From Thermoflexus sp. (GTDB lineage Bacteria > Chloroflexota > Anaerolineae > Thermoflexales > Thermoflexaceae), in NCBI RefSeq assembly GCF_034432235.1, contig NZ_DAOUCJ010000001.1, positions 1 to 58,040 on the forward strand: a DNA stretch of 58,040 bases, read 5' to 3'. The position numbers and the translations under genes were made by a program. Positions 1 through 6,959 of the stretch are shown here, in pieces. The notes under the pieces are model-generated. The model was not told where the DNA came from, did no database searches, and worked only from the letters and a program-made list of their open reading frames with translations. Position 1 is the stretch's first letter. Each line of letters starts with the position of its first letter.

Positions 1-934
1 GCACGGCATGGGCCACCGCCTCCCGCGCGATCTCCAGAAGCGTCTGTCGATCCTCTTCCCCCAGCGGGGGATCCGGCGCGCGGGCGAAGCGGATGGCCGC
101 GTAGCCCACCACGTGATCCTTCCGCCTGTAGGGGACATCGCTGGAGTTGGCGTATTTCAGCAGGCTGGCGTGGACCGCGCCGGTGCGCCGGGCGTAGGCC
201 ATGGCGGTGCGCACGGGCCCCTCGCCGCACATCAGCGTCGCCAGCCCGGGGATCCGGCGGGCCATCCATTCCGCAATGGTGTGACGGAGCAGATCGTCGT
301 CTAGGGAGAGGATGGCGCCGATGGCGTTGAGATCCACCTGGCGGGCGTGCTCATCCCGCGGGTAGTGGGAGAGATCGCTGCTGGCGATGACGATCGCGCG
401 ACGCCCCGCGAGGGCCCGGGCCAGGGCCTCCGCCAGGGCTTCGATGTTCTCCAGAGAAGGCTCCCCGATCATCACCGGGACGAAGCGGAGGTCCGGGAAC
501 AGGCGCTGGAGGAAGGGGAGCTCGACCTCGATCGAATGCTCCTCAAGGTGCACCTCGGGGACGAAACGGAGGGGCGGGCCGGCGGCCAGCAGGGCATGGG
601 CCAGCTCCTCATCGATGGGGATCTCCCCCAGAGGGGTCCGCCACGCCCCCCGGGCCCAGACGGAGATCTCGTGGAAAAAGGGCTCCACGTGATTGGTGCC
701 CAGAACCACCACCGCATCGTAGGATCGGCCCGCGAGCTGTTTGAATCCCCACGCGGCCACATGGCCCGAGTAAATGTAGCCGGCGTGGGGGACGATCAGG
801 GCCGCGGGCTCCGGGTCGTAGCGCGGAGCCTCCGCGAGCAGGCGATCCACCATCTCGGCCAGCGCCTCTGGATCCGCCGGATAGAAGGCTCCCGCCACCG
901 CGGGTTCCCGGATCTCCATCTTCCCGCGCGTCAT
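1..934 (-). CDS. Memo-family protein fused to the start of an AMMECR1 domain (AmmeMemoRadiSam proteins B+A), 3' end outside window
   Basis: About 311 residues are visible. The start ATG at 934 follows an AGGAAAGGA ribosome binding site. The first ~270 residues are a Memo domain: the PHAGYIYSG motif lies near residue 45, a TNHVEP segment follows, and SDLSHY occurs later. After the Memo end (VVGYAAIRF) the frame continues into LGEEDRQTLLEIAREAV, which resembles the start of AMMECR1. The product therefore looks like a fusion of the B and A members of the AmmeMemoRadiSam set, whose third member is a radical-SAM protein. The biochemical role of this set is not established. It is the last visible gene of the leftward operon starting at 2312; the gap to DUF503 is 75 bases. 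Only the beginning of the AMMECR1 part is seen, so the fusion is likely but not fully shown. Confidence 0.85.
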   Translation of the reverse strand, partial: MTRGKMEIREPAVAGAFYPADPEALAEMVDRLLAEAPRYDPEPAALIVPHAGYIYSGHVAAWGFKQLAGRSYDAVVVLGTNHVEPFFHEISVWARGAWRTPLGEIPIDEELAHALLAAGPPLRFVPEVHLEEHSIEVELPFLQRLFPDLRFVPVMIGEPSLENIEALAEALARALAGRRAIVIASSDLSHYPRDEHARQVDLNAIGAILSLDDDLLRHTIAEWMARRIPGLATLMCGEGPVRTAMAYARRTGAVHASLLKYANSSDVPYRRKDHVVGYAAIRFARAPDPPLGEEDRQTLLEIAREAVAHAV

Positions 935-1009
935 GTCCGTTCCTTTCCTGGCCCAGACAAGCTCACCGGGAAGCCGGTGCGTTCAGGGCTCCCCCTTCGC
1001 GGGGGCCCT

Positions 1010-1294
1010 TTACATGATCGCGATCTCCCAATCCACCACCATCACATCCGGCCGATTGGTTTCGATCCAGCGGACCGCGCTTTCCAGGATCGCGTGGGTG
1101 TGCCCGGCATCCGTGGAGATCGTCGCCAGGCCCAGGCGAGCCGACTGGGGGAAGTCCTGATGGTCGATCTCAGCGGCCGCCACGTTGAAGGCCTGACGCA
1201 GATGGGCGATCAGGGACTTCATCACGCTGCGCTTGTCCTTCAGGGACAGCGCGCCCGGCAGATGCAGATCCACCATGCACGTGCCGACGACCAT
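1010..1294 (-). CDS. DUF503 family protein (YlxP-like)
   Basis: A 94-residue protein with the DUF503 pattern: an N-terminal MVVGTCMVDLHLPGA strand, then LSLKDKRSVMKSL, then a FNVAAAE segment, ending in VVDWEIAIM. The ATG at 1294 is preferred because GAGGA lies 8 bases upstream and family members begin M-x-V-G. A TTG at 1309 in the same frame would add five residues. The family is a small alpha/beta fold of unknown function, often near ribosome-maturation genes elsewhere. Here it follows the lipoate ligase stop by 11 bases and is surely cotranscribed with it. Confidence 0.9.
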   Translation of the reverse strand: MVVGTCMVDLHLPGALSLKDKRSVMKSLIAHLRQAFNVAAAEIDHQDFPQSARLGLATISTDAGHTHAILESAVRWIETNRPDVMVVDWEIAIM

Positions 1295-1305
1295 GAGACA
1301 TATCC

Positions 1306-2127
1306 TCAAAAGAGTTCAGCGGACCGGACCCCCGCCTGCCGGAGAACGCTGAGGCGCTCCCGCCATTCCGGGATCCGGCGTCGCTCCTCGGGGGTCAGAG
1401 CCCCGGGCTGCGCCTCGATGGCGAGGAGGCGCCGGAACGCCGCCACGATCGCCGCGGCCGCCTCTTCGAAGGTCACGGGACGGCCGGCGGCCTCCCGAAG
1501 GGTGATGGCCCGGCGTCGAAGCCGCTCGGGGTCCGGCCCGTTCCTGAGATAGGCCGCGATCGCGCCGGGATCCCCTTCCAGAGGAAGCGAGCCGTGCTGA
1601 AGGACCACGCCGCGGTGACGCCACTGGGCGCTTCCCATGATCTTCCGCCCGCCGATCGTTACCTCGTAATCCGTCGGCGTCTCAAAACAGACAAAGCCAT
1701 CCCCCCGGGCGGCCGGATCGAGGCGGGGAGCTAAGGCGACCCCCGAGATCCCCAGATCGCGCAGGGCCTGAACGAAAGCCTCCGCGAACCGGCGGAACGT
1801 CTCCAGCACCCCGCCCGCCGCGCGGGGGTCCGTCTCGGGGAAGACGAGGCTATAGGTCAGCTCCCCCGCGTGAAGGATCGCCCGTCCGCCGGTGGGCCGC
1901 CGGACCACCTCCACGCCATCCATCCGGCAGCGGGTGAGATCCACTTCATCGACCGGCTGGCGACGCCCCAGGCTCAGGCAGGGCGGATCCCAGCGATAGA
2001 ACCGCAGGGTGGGCGGCGCCTCGCCCTCCGCCACCGCCTCCACGATCGCCACATCGATGGCCATGTTTGTCGCCCCATCCGCGGGGGGCGACCAGAGCAG
2101 GCGCCAGCAGGCAGTAGGGAAGCTCAC
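1306..2127 (-). CDS. Lipoate-protein ligase A / LipM-type octanoyltransferase
   Basis: A 273-residue member of the biotin/lipoate ligase superfamily that attaches lipoyl or octanoyl groups to lipoyl domains of 2-oxoacid dehydrogenases and GcvH. Visible motifs: ADGATNMAID near the N-terminus, VVRRPTGGRAILHAGELTY, and GGRKIMGSAQ with the conserved lysine, followed by LQHGSLP. A cysteine in FVCFETPTDYEV sits where LipM-type octanoyltransferases keep their nucleophile, so octanoyl-ACP transfer is as plausible as free lipoate ligation. The GTG at 2127 overlaps the stop of the upstream HicB-like gene as GTGA, giving translational coupling and the usual N-terminal length. An ATG at 2154 would add nine residues. 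Confidence 0.88.
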   Translation of the reverse strand: MSFPTACWRLLWSPPADGATNMAIDVAIVEAVAEGEAPPTLRFYRWDPPCLSLGRRQPVDEVDLTRCRMDGVEVVRRPTGGRAILHAGELTYSLVFPETDPRAAGGVLETFRRFAEAFVQALRDLGISGVALAPRLDPAARGDGFVCFETPTDYEVTIGGRKIMGSAQWRHRGVVLQHGSLPLEGDPGAIAAYLRNGPDPERLRRRAITLREAAGRPVTFEEAAAAIVAAFRRLLAIEAQPGALTPEERRRIPEWRERLSVLRQAGVRSAELF

Positions 2128-2312
2128 GGTCGGGACAGGCGATCCTGCAACCATTCGATGAGGATCTCCTCCAGCTCCTGACGGCACTCTTCGAGGGTCC
2201 GCCCCGTGGCGTAGACCTCCGGGTAAACCTCGATCTCCCCATAGTAAGTGCCATCTTCCAGCTGGCGGTAACGCGCCCTCTCCATGGCTGCTTCAACCAG
2301 CGCAGAAAACAT
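2124..2312 (-). CDS. HicB-like small protein (orphan antitoxin fold)
   Basis: A 62-residue protein of the HicB/UPF0150 type: an N-terminal half with YRQLEDGTYYGEIEVYPEVYATG, then an amphipathic helix TLEECRQELEEILIEWL. HicB proteins are usually antitoxins of HicA RNases, but no HicA-like double-stranded-RNA-binding ORF lies on either side, so this is an orphan. There is no C-terminal DNA-binding domain. GGGAG lies about 7 bases before the ATG. A TAAAAT element on the same strand (2352 to 2347) may be the -10 of the operon. Its stop overlaps the ligase start. Confidence 0.75.
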   Translation of the reverse strand: MFSALVEAAMERARYRQLEDGTYYGEIEVYPEVYATGRTLEECRQELEEILIEWLQDRLSRP

Positions 2313-2526
2313 CGAGTGTCTCCCGGATCATGAAGATCTCATATCCATTTTAACGCACCCATCCGTTTCCCTCCGCAACAGAGCTCCCGATGTTCATCCT
2401 CTCCCGGCGTCCTGCTCAGCCCCGTAACTCCGTCATCTTCCTCTGAACCCGGGTTGCCCGATCTCCACGGGATCCAGCACGCCATGCACTAAAATACGAA
2501 GAGCAACTCCCCTGCCGGAGGTGCGG

Positions 2527-3399
2527 ATGCGCGCTTGCGCGACCTTCTCCATCGTCGCCTTCGATCCTGCCCGCCAGGAGTGGGGCGTGGCCGTGGCTTC
2601 CAAGTTCCTGGCGGCCGGAGCGGTGGTGCCCTGGGCCCGGGCCGGCGCTGGGGCCGTCGCCACACAGTCCTACGCCAACACCCGCTTTGGGCCAGAGGGG
2701 CTCGCGCGGATGGCCCAGGGGCTCTCCGCCGAGGAGACGCTGGCCGCCCTCCTGGCGGAAGATCCCGAGCGGGAGAAGCGTCAGGTGGGCCTGGTGGACC
2801 GTCAGGGGCGTGCCGCGGCCTTCACCGGCTCCGAGTGCCTGCCATGGGCTGGCCATCGGATCGGCGAGGGGTTCTGCTGTCAGGGGAACCTGCTGGTGGA
2901 TGAACGCACCCTGGAGGCGATGGCCGAGGCCTTCGTGAACGCTTCCGGGGAGCTCGCCGATCGCCTGGTGGCCGCCCTGCTGGCCGGAGACCGCGCCGGC
3001 GGCGACCGGCGCGGCCGCCAGTCCGCCGCCATCCTGGTGGTCCGCGAGGGGGGCGGCTACGGCGGCTTCAACGATCGCTACATGGATCTGCGCGTCGATG
3101 ATGACCCGGACCCGGTGGTGAAGCTGAGGGATCTGGTGGAGCTGCATCATCTCTATTTCGGGACCCCTCGGCCGGAAGACCTCCTCCCTATCGACGAGGC
3201 CCTGGCCCGGGAGATCCAGCGTTTGCTGCGACACACCGGCCACTATTCCGGCGAGATCACAGGGGTTTACGATGAAGCCACACGGCGCGCCCTGGAAACC
3301 CTGTTCGGGATCGAGAACCTGGAGGAACGCTGGCAGCCGGGGGATCGCATCGATCGGGTGGCCTGGGAATTCCTCCGCCGCCGGTTCGGCATGGGATAA
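2527..3399 (+). CDS. DUF1028 domain protein with C-terminal peptidoglycan-binding-like domain
   Basis: A 290-residue protein. The N-terminal ~210 residues match DUF1028 (ATFSIVAFDPARQEWGVAVASKF, GAGAVATQSYAN, FTGSECLPWAGH, QGNLLV), an Ntn-hydrolase-like fold of unknown activity. The last ~70 residues (IDEALAREIQRLLRHTGHY, YDEATRRALETLFGIENLEER) resemble the small putative peptidoglycan-binding domain often found after DUF1028. The ATG at 2527 is chosen because GGAGG lies 5 bases upstream and the family starts just before TFSIVA; an in-frame GTG at 2521 is too close to that site. TAAAAT at 2490-2495 is a possible -10. The gene stands alone between two leftward operons. Confidence 0.85.
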   Translation: MRACATFSIVAFDPARQEWGVAVASKFLAAGAVVPWARAGAGAVATQSYANTRFGPEGLARMAQGLSAEETLAALLAEDPEREKRQVGLVDRQGRAAAFTGSECLPWAGHRIGEGFCCQGNLLVDERTLEAMAEAFVNASGELADRLVAALLAGDRAGGDRRGRQSAAILVVREGGGYGGFNDRYMDLRVDDDPDPVVKLRDLVELHHLYFGTPRPEDLLPIDEALAREIQRLLRHTGHYSGEITGVYDEATRRALETLFGIENLEERWQPGDRIDRVAWEFLRRRFGMG

Positions 3400-3423
3400 G
3401 ATCCCGGTTCACGTCCAGAATAG

Positions 3424-3450
3424 GGGTGGGTCGCCTCCGGCGACCCACCC
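3424..3450. terminator. 12-bp perfect GC hairpin between convergent genes
   Basis: Arms at 3424-3435 and 3439-3450 are perfect reverse complements separated by TCC. There is no T-tract on either side. It sits between the converging ends of the DUF1028 gene and the HdrD-like gene and could serve both, but is not a canonical intrinsic terminator. Confidence 0.5.
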
Positions 3451-3537
3451 GGTCTCGAGGGGCAATCCGCGGCGTGGCTCCATGCCCCTTCGCCAAGAAG
3501 CGAGCAAGATCGGCAGCGGCCTCATTGTGTGGGATCT

Positions 3538-4857
3538 TCAGAACGGCTCCCCAGCAGGAACCCGCACAGGCGCAACGGGAGCGGGCACGTGCCTCCTGTG
3601 GGCCGCCAGATAGGCGTTTACCACCAGATCCATCAGACCGCTCACCCGCACGCCCAGGCCGTAATACTCACTCAGATCCCCCAGCTGCAGACGGCAGTTA
3701 TCGCATGAAGCCACCACAACCCGGGCGCCCGTCTGGCGGATCTGCTCCACCTTGCGGCGCCCGGCCCGCATGCGCTTCTCATACCACTCGGGAACCGCCA
3801 CCAGGCCGGCCCCGCCGCCGCAACAGAAGTTCTCCGCCCGGTTGGGGGTCATCTCCCGGAAATCCTGAACGACCGCCCGCAGGATGATCCGGGGCTCCTC
3901 CAACAGGCCGCCGTTCCGACCCAGGTTACAGGAATCGTGATACGTGACCGGCTCCGGGTTCGCCGATGGATCCAGCGGCAGGCGGCCCTGCTGGATCCAC
4001 TCCGCTGCCGCCTCGATGATGCTGCGGACGCGGAAGGGGAAATCCTCGAACCAGTTCGGCGCCTCCCAGCGCAGAACCGTATACGCGTGGCCGCACTCGG
4101 CCAGGATGATCTCCTTCACGCCCAGCCGTCGCGCTTCATTCACAATTCGCTGAGCGATCGCCCGGGCGCGCTGGATATCGGCCAGGAAGTATCCATAATT
4201 GGCCGCCTCGAACATGCTCAGGGTCCAGTTCGCCCCGACCGCGTGGAAGAGGATCGCCGCCGGCAGGATGGTATGGGCACCGGAGAGGGCGACATACAGG
4301 ATCTCCGCCCCTGCCTTCTCCACCGGGATGCGGGCATCCGGATCGCCGGTTTGCTCCTGCAGCTCCCGTTCCAGATCGCGGATCTGATCGATATAGAACT
4401 CCCGGAAGAACTCCAGGTTCTCCTCCCGGGCGATCGCCGCGTCGGCGAGCTGCATGAGCATCTCGGGGGCCTTTCCGGCGGCCGTCAGCATGGCACGAGC
4501 TGCCCGCATGATGAGCGCCGTATCCACCCCCATCGGGCAGTTCATTGTGCAGCGCCGGCAGAGGGTGCATGCGCCGAAGGCGATCTCTGCCAGTTCCTCC
4601 AGATCGGCCTCAGTCAGATCCTTCGCCCCCACCCACCATGGGAACCAACGGCCGATGGGGTCATGAAGACGCCGGTAGAAGCGACGGACCGCCTCGGCCT
4701 TGGCCGCGGGGGCGTGGCGAAAATCGGGCTCGGCAGCGAACACGTGGCACGATTCCGCGCAGATCCCACAGCGCGCGCAGACCTCCAGAGCGGTCAGCAG
4801 CCGCCGGTCCAAGGACCGCTCAAAAACGGCCAACGCTCGCTGCACACGCTCGCTCAT
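3538..4857 (-). CDS. HdrD/DsrK-like (Fe-S)-binding oxidoreductase
   Basis: A 439-residue cytoplasmic iron-sulfur protein. Two [4Fe-4S] ferredoxin motifs are visible: C27-x2-C-x2-C-x3-C37 (CARCGICAESC) and C97-x2-C-x2-C-x3-C107 (CTLCRRCTMNC). The C-terminal half has CCG-type features: AECGHAY, YHDSCNLGR, NFCCGGGAG near residue 345, and ASCDNC. In HdrD and DsrK such regions bind a noncubane cluster acting on disulfides or sulfane sulfur. AGGAGG lies 6 bases before the ATG at 4857. It follows the membrane protein by 10 bases and closes the ArsR-DsrE2-TusA-membrane protein run, so a role in sulfur-linked electron transfer to or from quinones is inferred. A generic GlpC/lactate-oxidation-type role cannot be excluded from sequence alone. 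Confidence 0.82.
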   Translation of the reverse strand: MSERVQRALAVFERSLDRRLLTALEVCARCGICAESCHVFAAEPDFRHAPAAKAEAVRRFYRRLHDPIGRWFPWWVGAKDLTEADLEELAEIAFGACTLCRRCTMNCPMGVDTALIMRAARAMLTAAGKAPEMLMQLADAAIAREENLEFFREFYIDQIRDLERELQEQTGDPDARIPVEKAGAEILYVALSGAHTILPAAILFHAVGANWTLSMFEAANYGYFLADIQRARAIAQRIVNEARRLGVKEIILAECGHAYTVLRWEAPNWFEDFPFRVRSIIEAAAEWIQQGRLPLDPSANPEPVTYHDSCNLGRNGGLLEEPRIILRAVVQDFREMTPNRAENFCCGGGAGLVAVPEWYEKRMRAGRRKVEQIRQTGARVVVASCDNCRLQLGDLSEYYGLGVRVSGLMDLVVNAYLAAHRRHVPAPVAPVRVPAGEPF

Positions 4858-4867
4858 TCGGGTCCTC

Positions 4868-5485
4868 CTATCCCAGCACCGCTCGTCGGCCATAGAAGAG
4901 GCCGAAGAAGAACCGGGAGAAAAAGAAATAGAGGCAGTGCCGGATCTTGGTAAGGGGGATAGCGATCAGGGTCAGCGCAGACAGGGCGTAGAACGCCCCC
5001 GTCCAGCGCGGATCCGCCCAGAACGCCATGCCTGCCGCCTGCCATACCGTCACCAGGGCCACCGCGGCATAGTCATCCGGGTGGCTGAGGGCCCGGAGCC
5101 GCTCATCGAAGATCCGCATCATGATCCCGATCAGGCCGCCTGCGGCTCCAATCCCGGTGAGAACCAGGCCGGCCGGGGCGATCGAGGCCGGGAGGGAGAG
5201 CCGCCAGGGGCTGATCGCCAGCGTGGCCAGCGTGGCGAAGATCCCAAGGTGGAAGAGCACTCCCCGCAGATAGGGGAGAAGATGTCGTCGGGTGCTCTCC
5301 TTCGCCCAGGGCATCATGCCCCAGGTGAACGCGTAGACGACGCCCCGCCATGCGGGGCCCCGGGGCGGGGCCCGATCCGGCCGGTAGGGACGGGCCAGCA
5401 ACCCGTAAAGCCGCCAGCCCAGCCCCCCGATGCCCAGGCCCAGCGCAATGAGGACGATCCATCCCCACAGCGCGGTCGTGCTCAT
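4868..5485 (-). CDS. Membrane anchor protein, NarI/DsrM-like (putative b-type cytochrome)
   Basis: A 205-residue membrane protein with about five hydrophobic segments (ALWGWIVLIALGLGIGGL, VLFHLGIFATLATLAI, ASIAPAGLVLTGIGAAGG, the AVALVTVWQAAG region, ALSALTLIAIPLTK). Histidines in RRHLLPY, VLFHLGIF, LSHPDD and TKIRHCLYFF are candidate heme b ligands as in NarI/DsrM proteins. The start ATG overlaps the TusA stop as ATGA. The gene ends 10 bases before the HdrD-like gene. By context it is the quinone-reactive partner of that Fe-S protein. Heme binding is inferred, not shown. Confidence 0.75.
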   Translation of the reverse strand: MSTTALWGWIVLIALGLGIGGLGWRLYGLLARPYRPDRAPPRGPAWRGVVYAFTWGMMPWAKESTRRHLLPYLRGVLFHLGIFATLATLAISPWRLSLPASIAPAGLVLTGIGAAGGLIGIMMRIFDERLRALSHPDDYAAVALVTVWQAAGMAFWADPRWTGAFYALSALTLIAIPLTKIRHCLYFFFSRFFFGLFYGRRAVLG

Positions 5486-5718
5486 TTCAGCCTCCGCACC
5501 ACGAAGCGAATGACCTTGTCCTGCTTCTCCATGGTCACCAGTTCGTTGCCCGTGCTCCGGCACCACGCCGGGATGTCGGCCATCACCCCCGGATCCGTCG
5601 CGTAGGCCTCGATGATCCCTCCGATGGGAACATTCTTGATGGCCTGGTTGATCTTCACCACCGGCATCGGGCACAGCAAACCTTTGAGGTCCAGGGTGAG
5701 GTCAGCTTTCACCTCCAT
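5482..5718 (-). CDS. tusA: TusA-family sulfur carrier protein
   Basis: A 78-residue protein with the family signature LLCPMPVVKINQAI; the reactive cysteine is C16 in CPMP, encoded by TGC. TusA proteins carry persulfide sulfur between sulfurtransferases. Followed by the usual GGIIEAYATDPGVMADIPAWC region, where a second cysteine occurs. AGGAGG is well spaced from the ATG at 5718; a GTG directly before it is too close. Translationally coupled to the membrane protein and 129 bases after DsrE2, so probably a partner of both rather than a tRNA-thiolation protein. Confidence 0.92.
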   Translation of the reverse strand: MEVKADLTLDLKGLLCPMPVVKINQAIKNVPIGGIIEAYATDPGVMADIPAWCRSTGNELVTMEKQDKVIRFVVRRLK

Positions 5719-5847
5719 CACGCACCTCCTGAAGAGGGATCCGGCTCTTTCGGGATGTAAGGAAACCGTCCATGGTTAGGGGGCTGTCGAGGCCAGCCCC
5801 TCAACCCCGCCCACCCCAGAGAAGGGAGAGCGTGCGCGCCAGAGGTT

Positions 5848-6366
5848 TCAGATGAACAGCGTGATCTTCGAACGCGAAGCCTCCTCTAGGAATGTAGCTA
5901 CGCCCACCACATCCTGGACCTCGTCGATCAGATCCTCCCGACGGATCTCCATCACCTCCATGCTCATCTGGCAGGCCAGCATGCGGACCCCGAGCTCGGC
6001 GGCCAGCTGGCGCAGCTCCGGCAACGACGTCACGTTGTGCGCTTTCATCATCTTCTTGAACATCCATCGGCCCAGGCCCCCGAAGTTCATCTTGCTGGGC
6101 CCCACCCCGTTGATGTCTTTCAGGAAAACGCCCAGCATCCGGCCGAACAGGCTGCGCCCCGTGGGGGTCTGTTTCTTGATGGCCTGCAGACCCCAGAAGG
6201 TAAAGAACATCGTGACGTCCATTCCGGAGGCCGCCGCGCCCGTGGCGATGATGAACGCGGCCATCAAGCGATCCATGTCGCCGCTGAACACGACCATGGA
6301 AAGCCGATTCGGAACCTCCCGCTCCGAATGCATCGCGGCCGCCTCTGCGACCTGTTCCAGAGCCAT
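5848..6366 (-). CDS. DsrE2-type sulfur-trafficking protein (DsrE/DsrF family)
   Basis: A 172-residue DsrE/DsrF-like protein. MVVFSGDMDRLMAAFIIATG opens the fold, followed by MFFTFWGLQAIKK. The only cysteine is C132 in MLACQMSMEVM, the position of the persulfide-carrying cysteine in DsrE2 proteins. The length and the long middle loop (residues 65-105) fit DsrE2 rather than DsrE of DsrEFH. GGAGGAGG precedes the ATG. It starts 18 bases after the ArsR gene and precedes tusA, the usual pairing in sulfur-oxidation clusters. Role: sulfane sulfur relay to or from TusA. Confidence 0.88.
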   Translation of the reverse strand: MALEQVAEAAAMHSEREVPNRLSMVVFSGDMDRLMAAFIIATGAAASGMDVTMFFTFWGLQAIKKQTPTGRSLFGRMLGVFLKDINGVGPSKMNFGGLGRWMFKKMMKAHNVTSLPELRQLAAELGVRMLACQMSMEVMEIRREDLIDEVQDVVGVATFLEEASRSKITLFI

Positions 6367-6384
6367 CGAGACCTCCTCCCAGGG

Positions 6385-6708
6385 TTAGCCAGCCATGCGC
6401 TGGTAAAGATGGATTCGATCCATCAGGACCGCCCGCATCAGATCCAGCGCCTGGATCACCCGGTGATCCGCCAGGGCGTATTCCACCATCCCGCCCCGGC
6501 GGGTGGGGATCACCAGACCTTTGGAGGCCAGCACCCGGAGGTGACGGGCCACCGTGGACTGGGGAAGGCCCAGTGCCCGGGCCAGCGCCGTTCCGGTTTG
6601 AGGTCCGTCTGCCAGTTCGTAGAGGATCAGGATCCGCGTGGGGTCCGCCAGCCCGGCACAGATCTCGGCATGAAGCTGGTGGATCTCCTGTCGCGTCGGT
6701 CGCTCCAT
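6385..6708 (-). CDS. ArsR/SmtB-family transcriptional regulator
   Basis: A 107-residue winged helix-turn-helix protein: HAEICAGLADPTRILILYEL, recognition region LARALGLPQSTVARHLRVLASKGLV, wing RRGGMVEYALAD. It has a single cysteine (C17), so it lacks the two-cysteine pair of BigR/SqrR/sHdrR persulfide sensors and the metal-binding cysteine cluster of ArsR. The ATG at 6708 follows GGAGGAAGAGAAGG; upstream in-frame codons would run through the operator. It is the first gene of the sulfur module and has a perfect inverted repeat just upstream, so autoregulation is likely. Confidence 0.88.
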   Translation of the reverse strand: MERPTRQEIHQLHAEICAGLADPTRILILYELADGPQTGTALARALGLPQSTVARHLRVLASKGLVIPTRRGGMVEYALADHRVIQALDLMRAVLMDRIHLYQRMAG

Positions 6709-6720
6709 ACCTTCTCTTCC

Positions 6721-6742
6721 TCCGGTTAACAGGATAACCGGA
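6721..6742. promoter_or_regulatory. Candidate ArsR operator (8-6-8 perfect inverted repeat)
   Basis: TCCGGTTA at 6721-6728 and its exact reverse complement TAACCGGA at 6735-6742 are separated by 6 bases. The site lies 12 to 34 bases upstream of the arsR start and touches its ribosome binding site. Geometry and position fit a homodimeric winged-helix repressor acting on its own operon. Confidence 0.7.
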
Positions 6743-6879
6743 AAGCCGCCCGACGGGTTGCGGATTTCGTCACAATTTCTCGTGCATAAAATCACAGCGT
6801 CGCCTCATTTTGGATTATCGGGGATATCGAAAATCGGGCGGGCTTTTTGCCCCATGGATTTTTGGAGATGCGGGGGGAC

Positions 6880-6908
6880 TTGCCGGGCTCTCAGGCCTCC
6901 ACTATAAT
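6880..6908 (+). promoter_or_regulatory. Sigma-70-type promoter of the BMP lipoprotein gene
   Basis: TTGCCG at 6880-6885, a 17-base spacer and TATAAT at 6903-6908. The expected transcript start is near 6915, giving a ~45-base leader with an AGGAGGAGAGGAGG purine stretch before the ATG at 6960. Confidence 0.8.
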
Positions 6909-6959
6909 TCCGTATAGGCCCTGGCCCTTCAACCTCAAGCAGGAGGAGAGGAGGCTTCC

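Noticed and set aside
347..1552. Long + strand open frame over the Memo, DUF503 and ligase genes
   Set aside because: It is antisense to three well-supported genes, has no recognisable domain, and arises from high GC content.
5482..5718. TusA as a selenoprotein (SirA-like selenoproteins exist)
   Set aside because: The active-site residue is encoded by TGC, not TGA, and the gene is full length.
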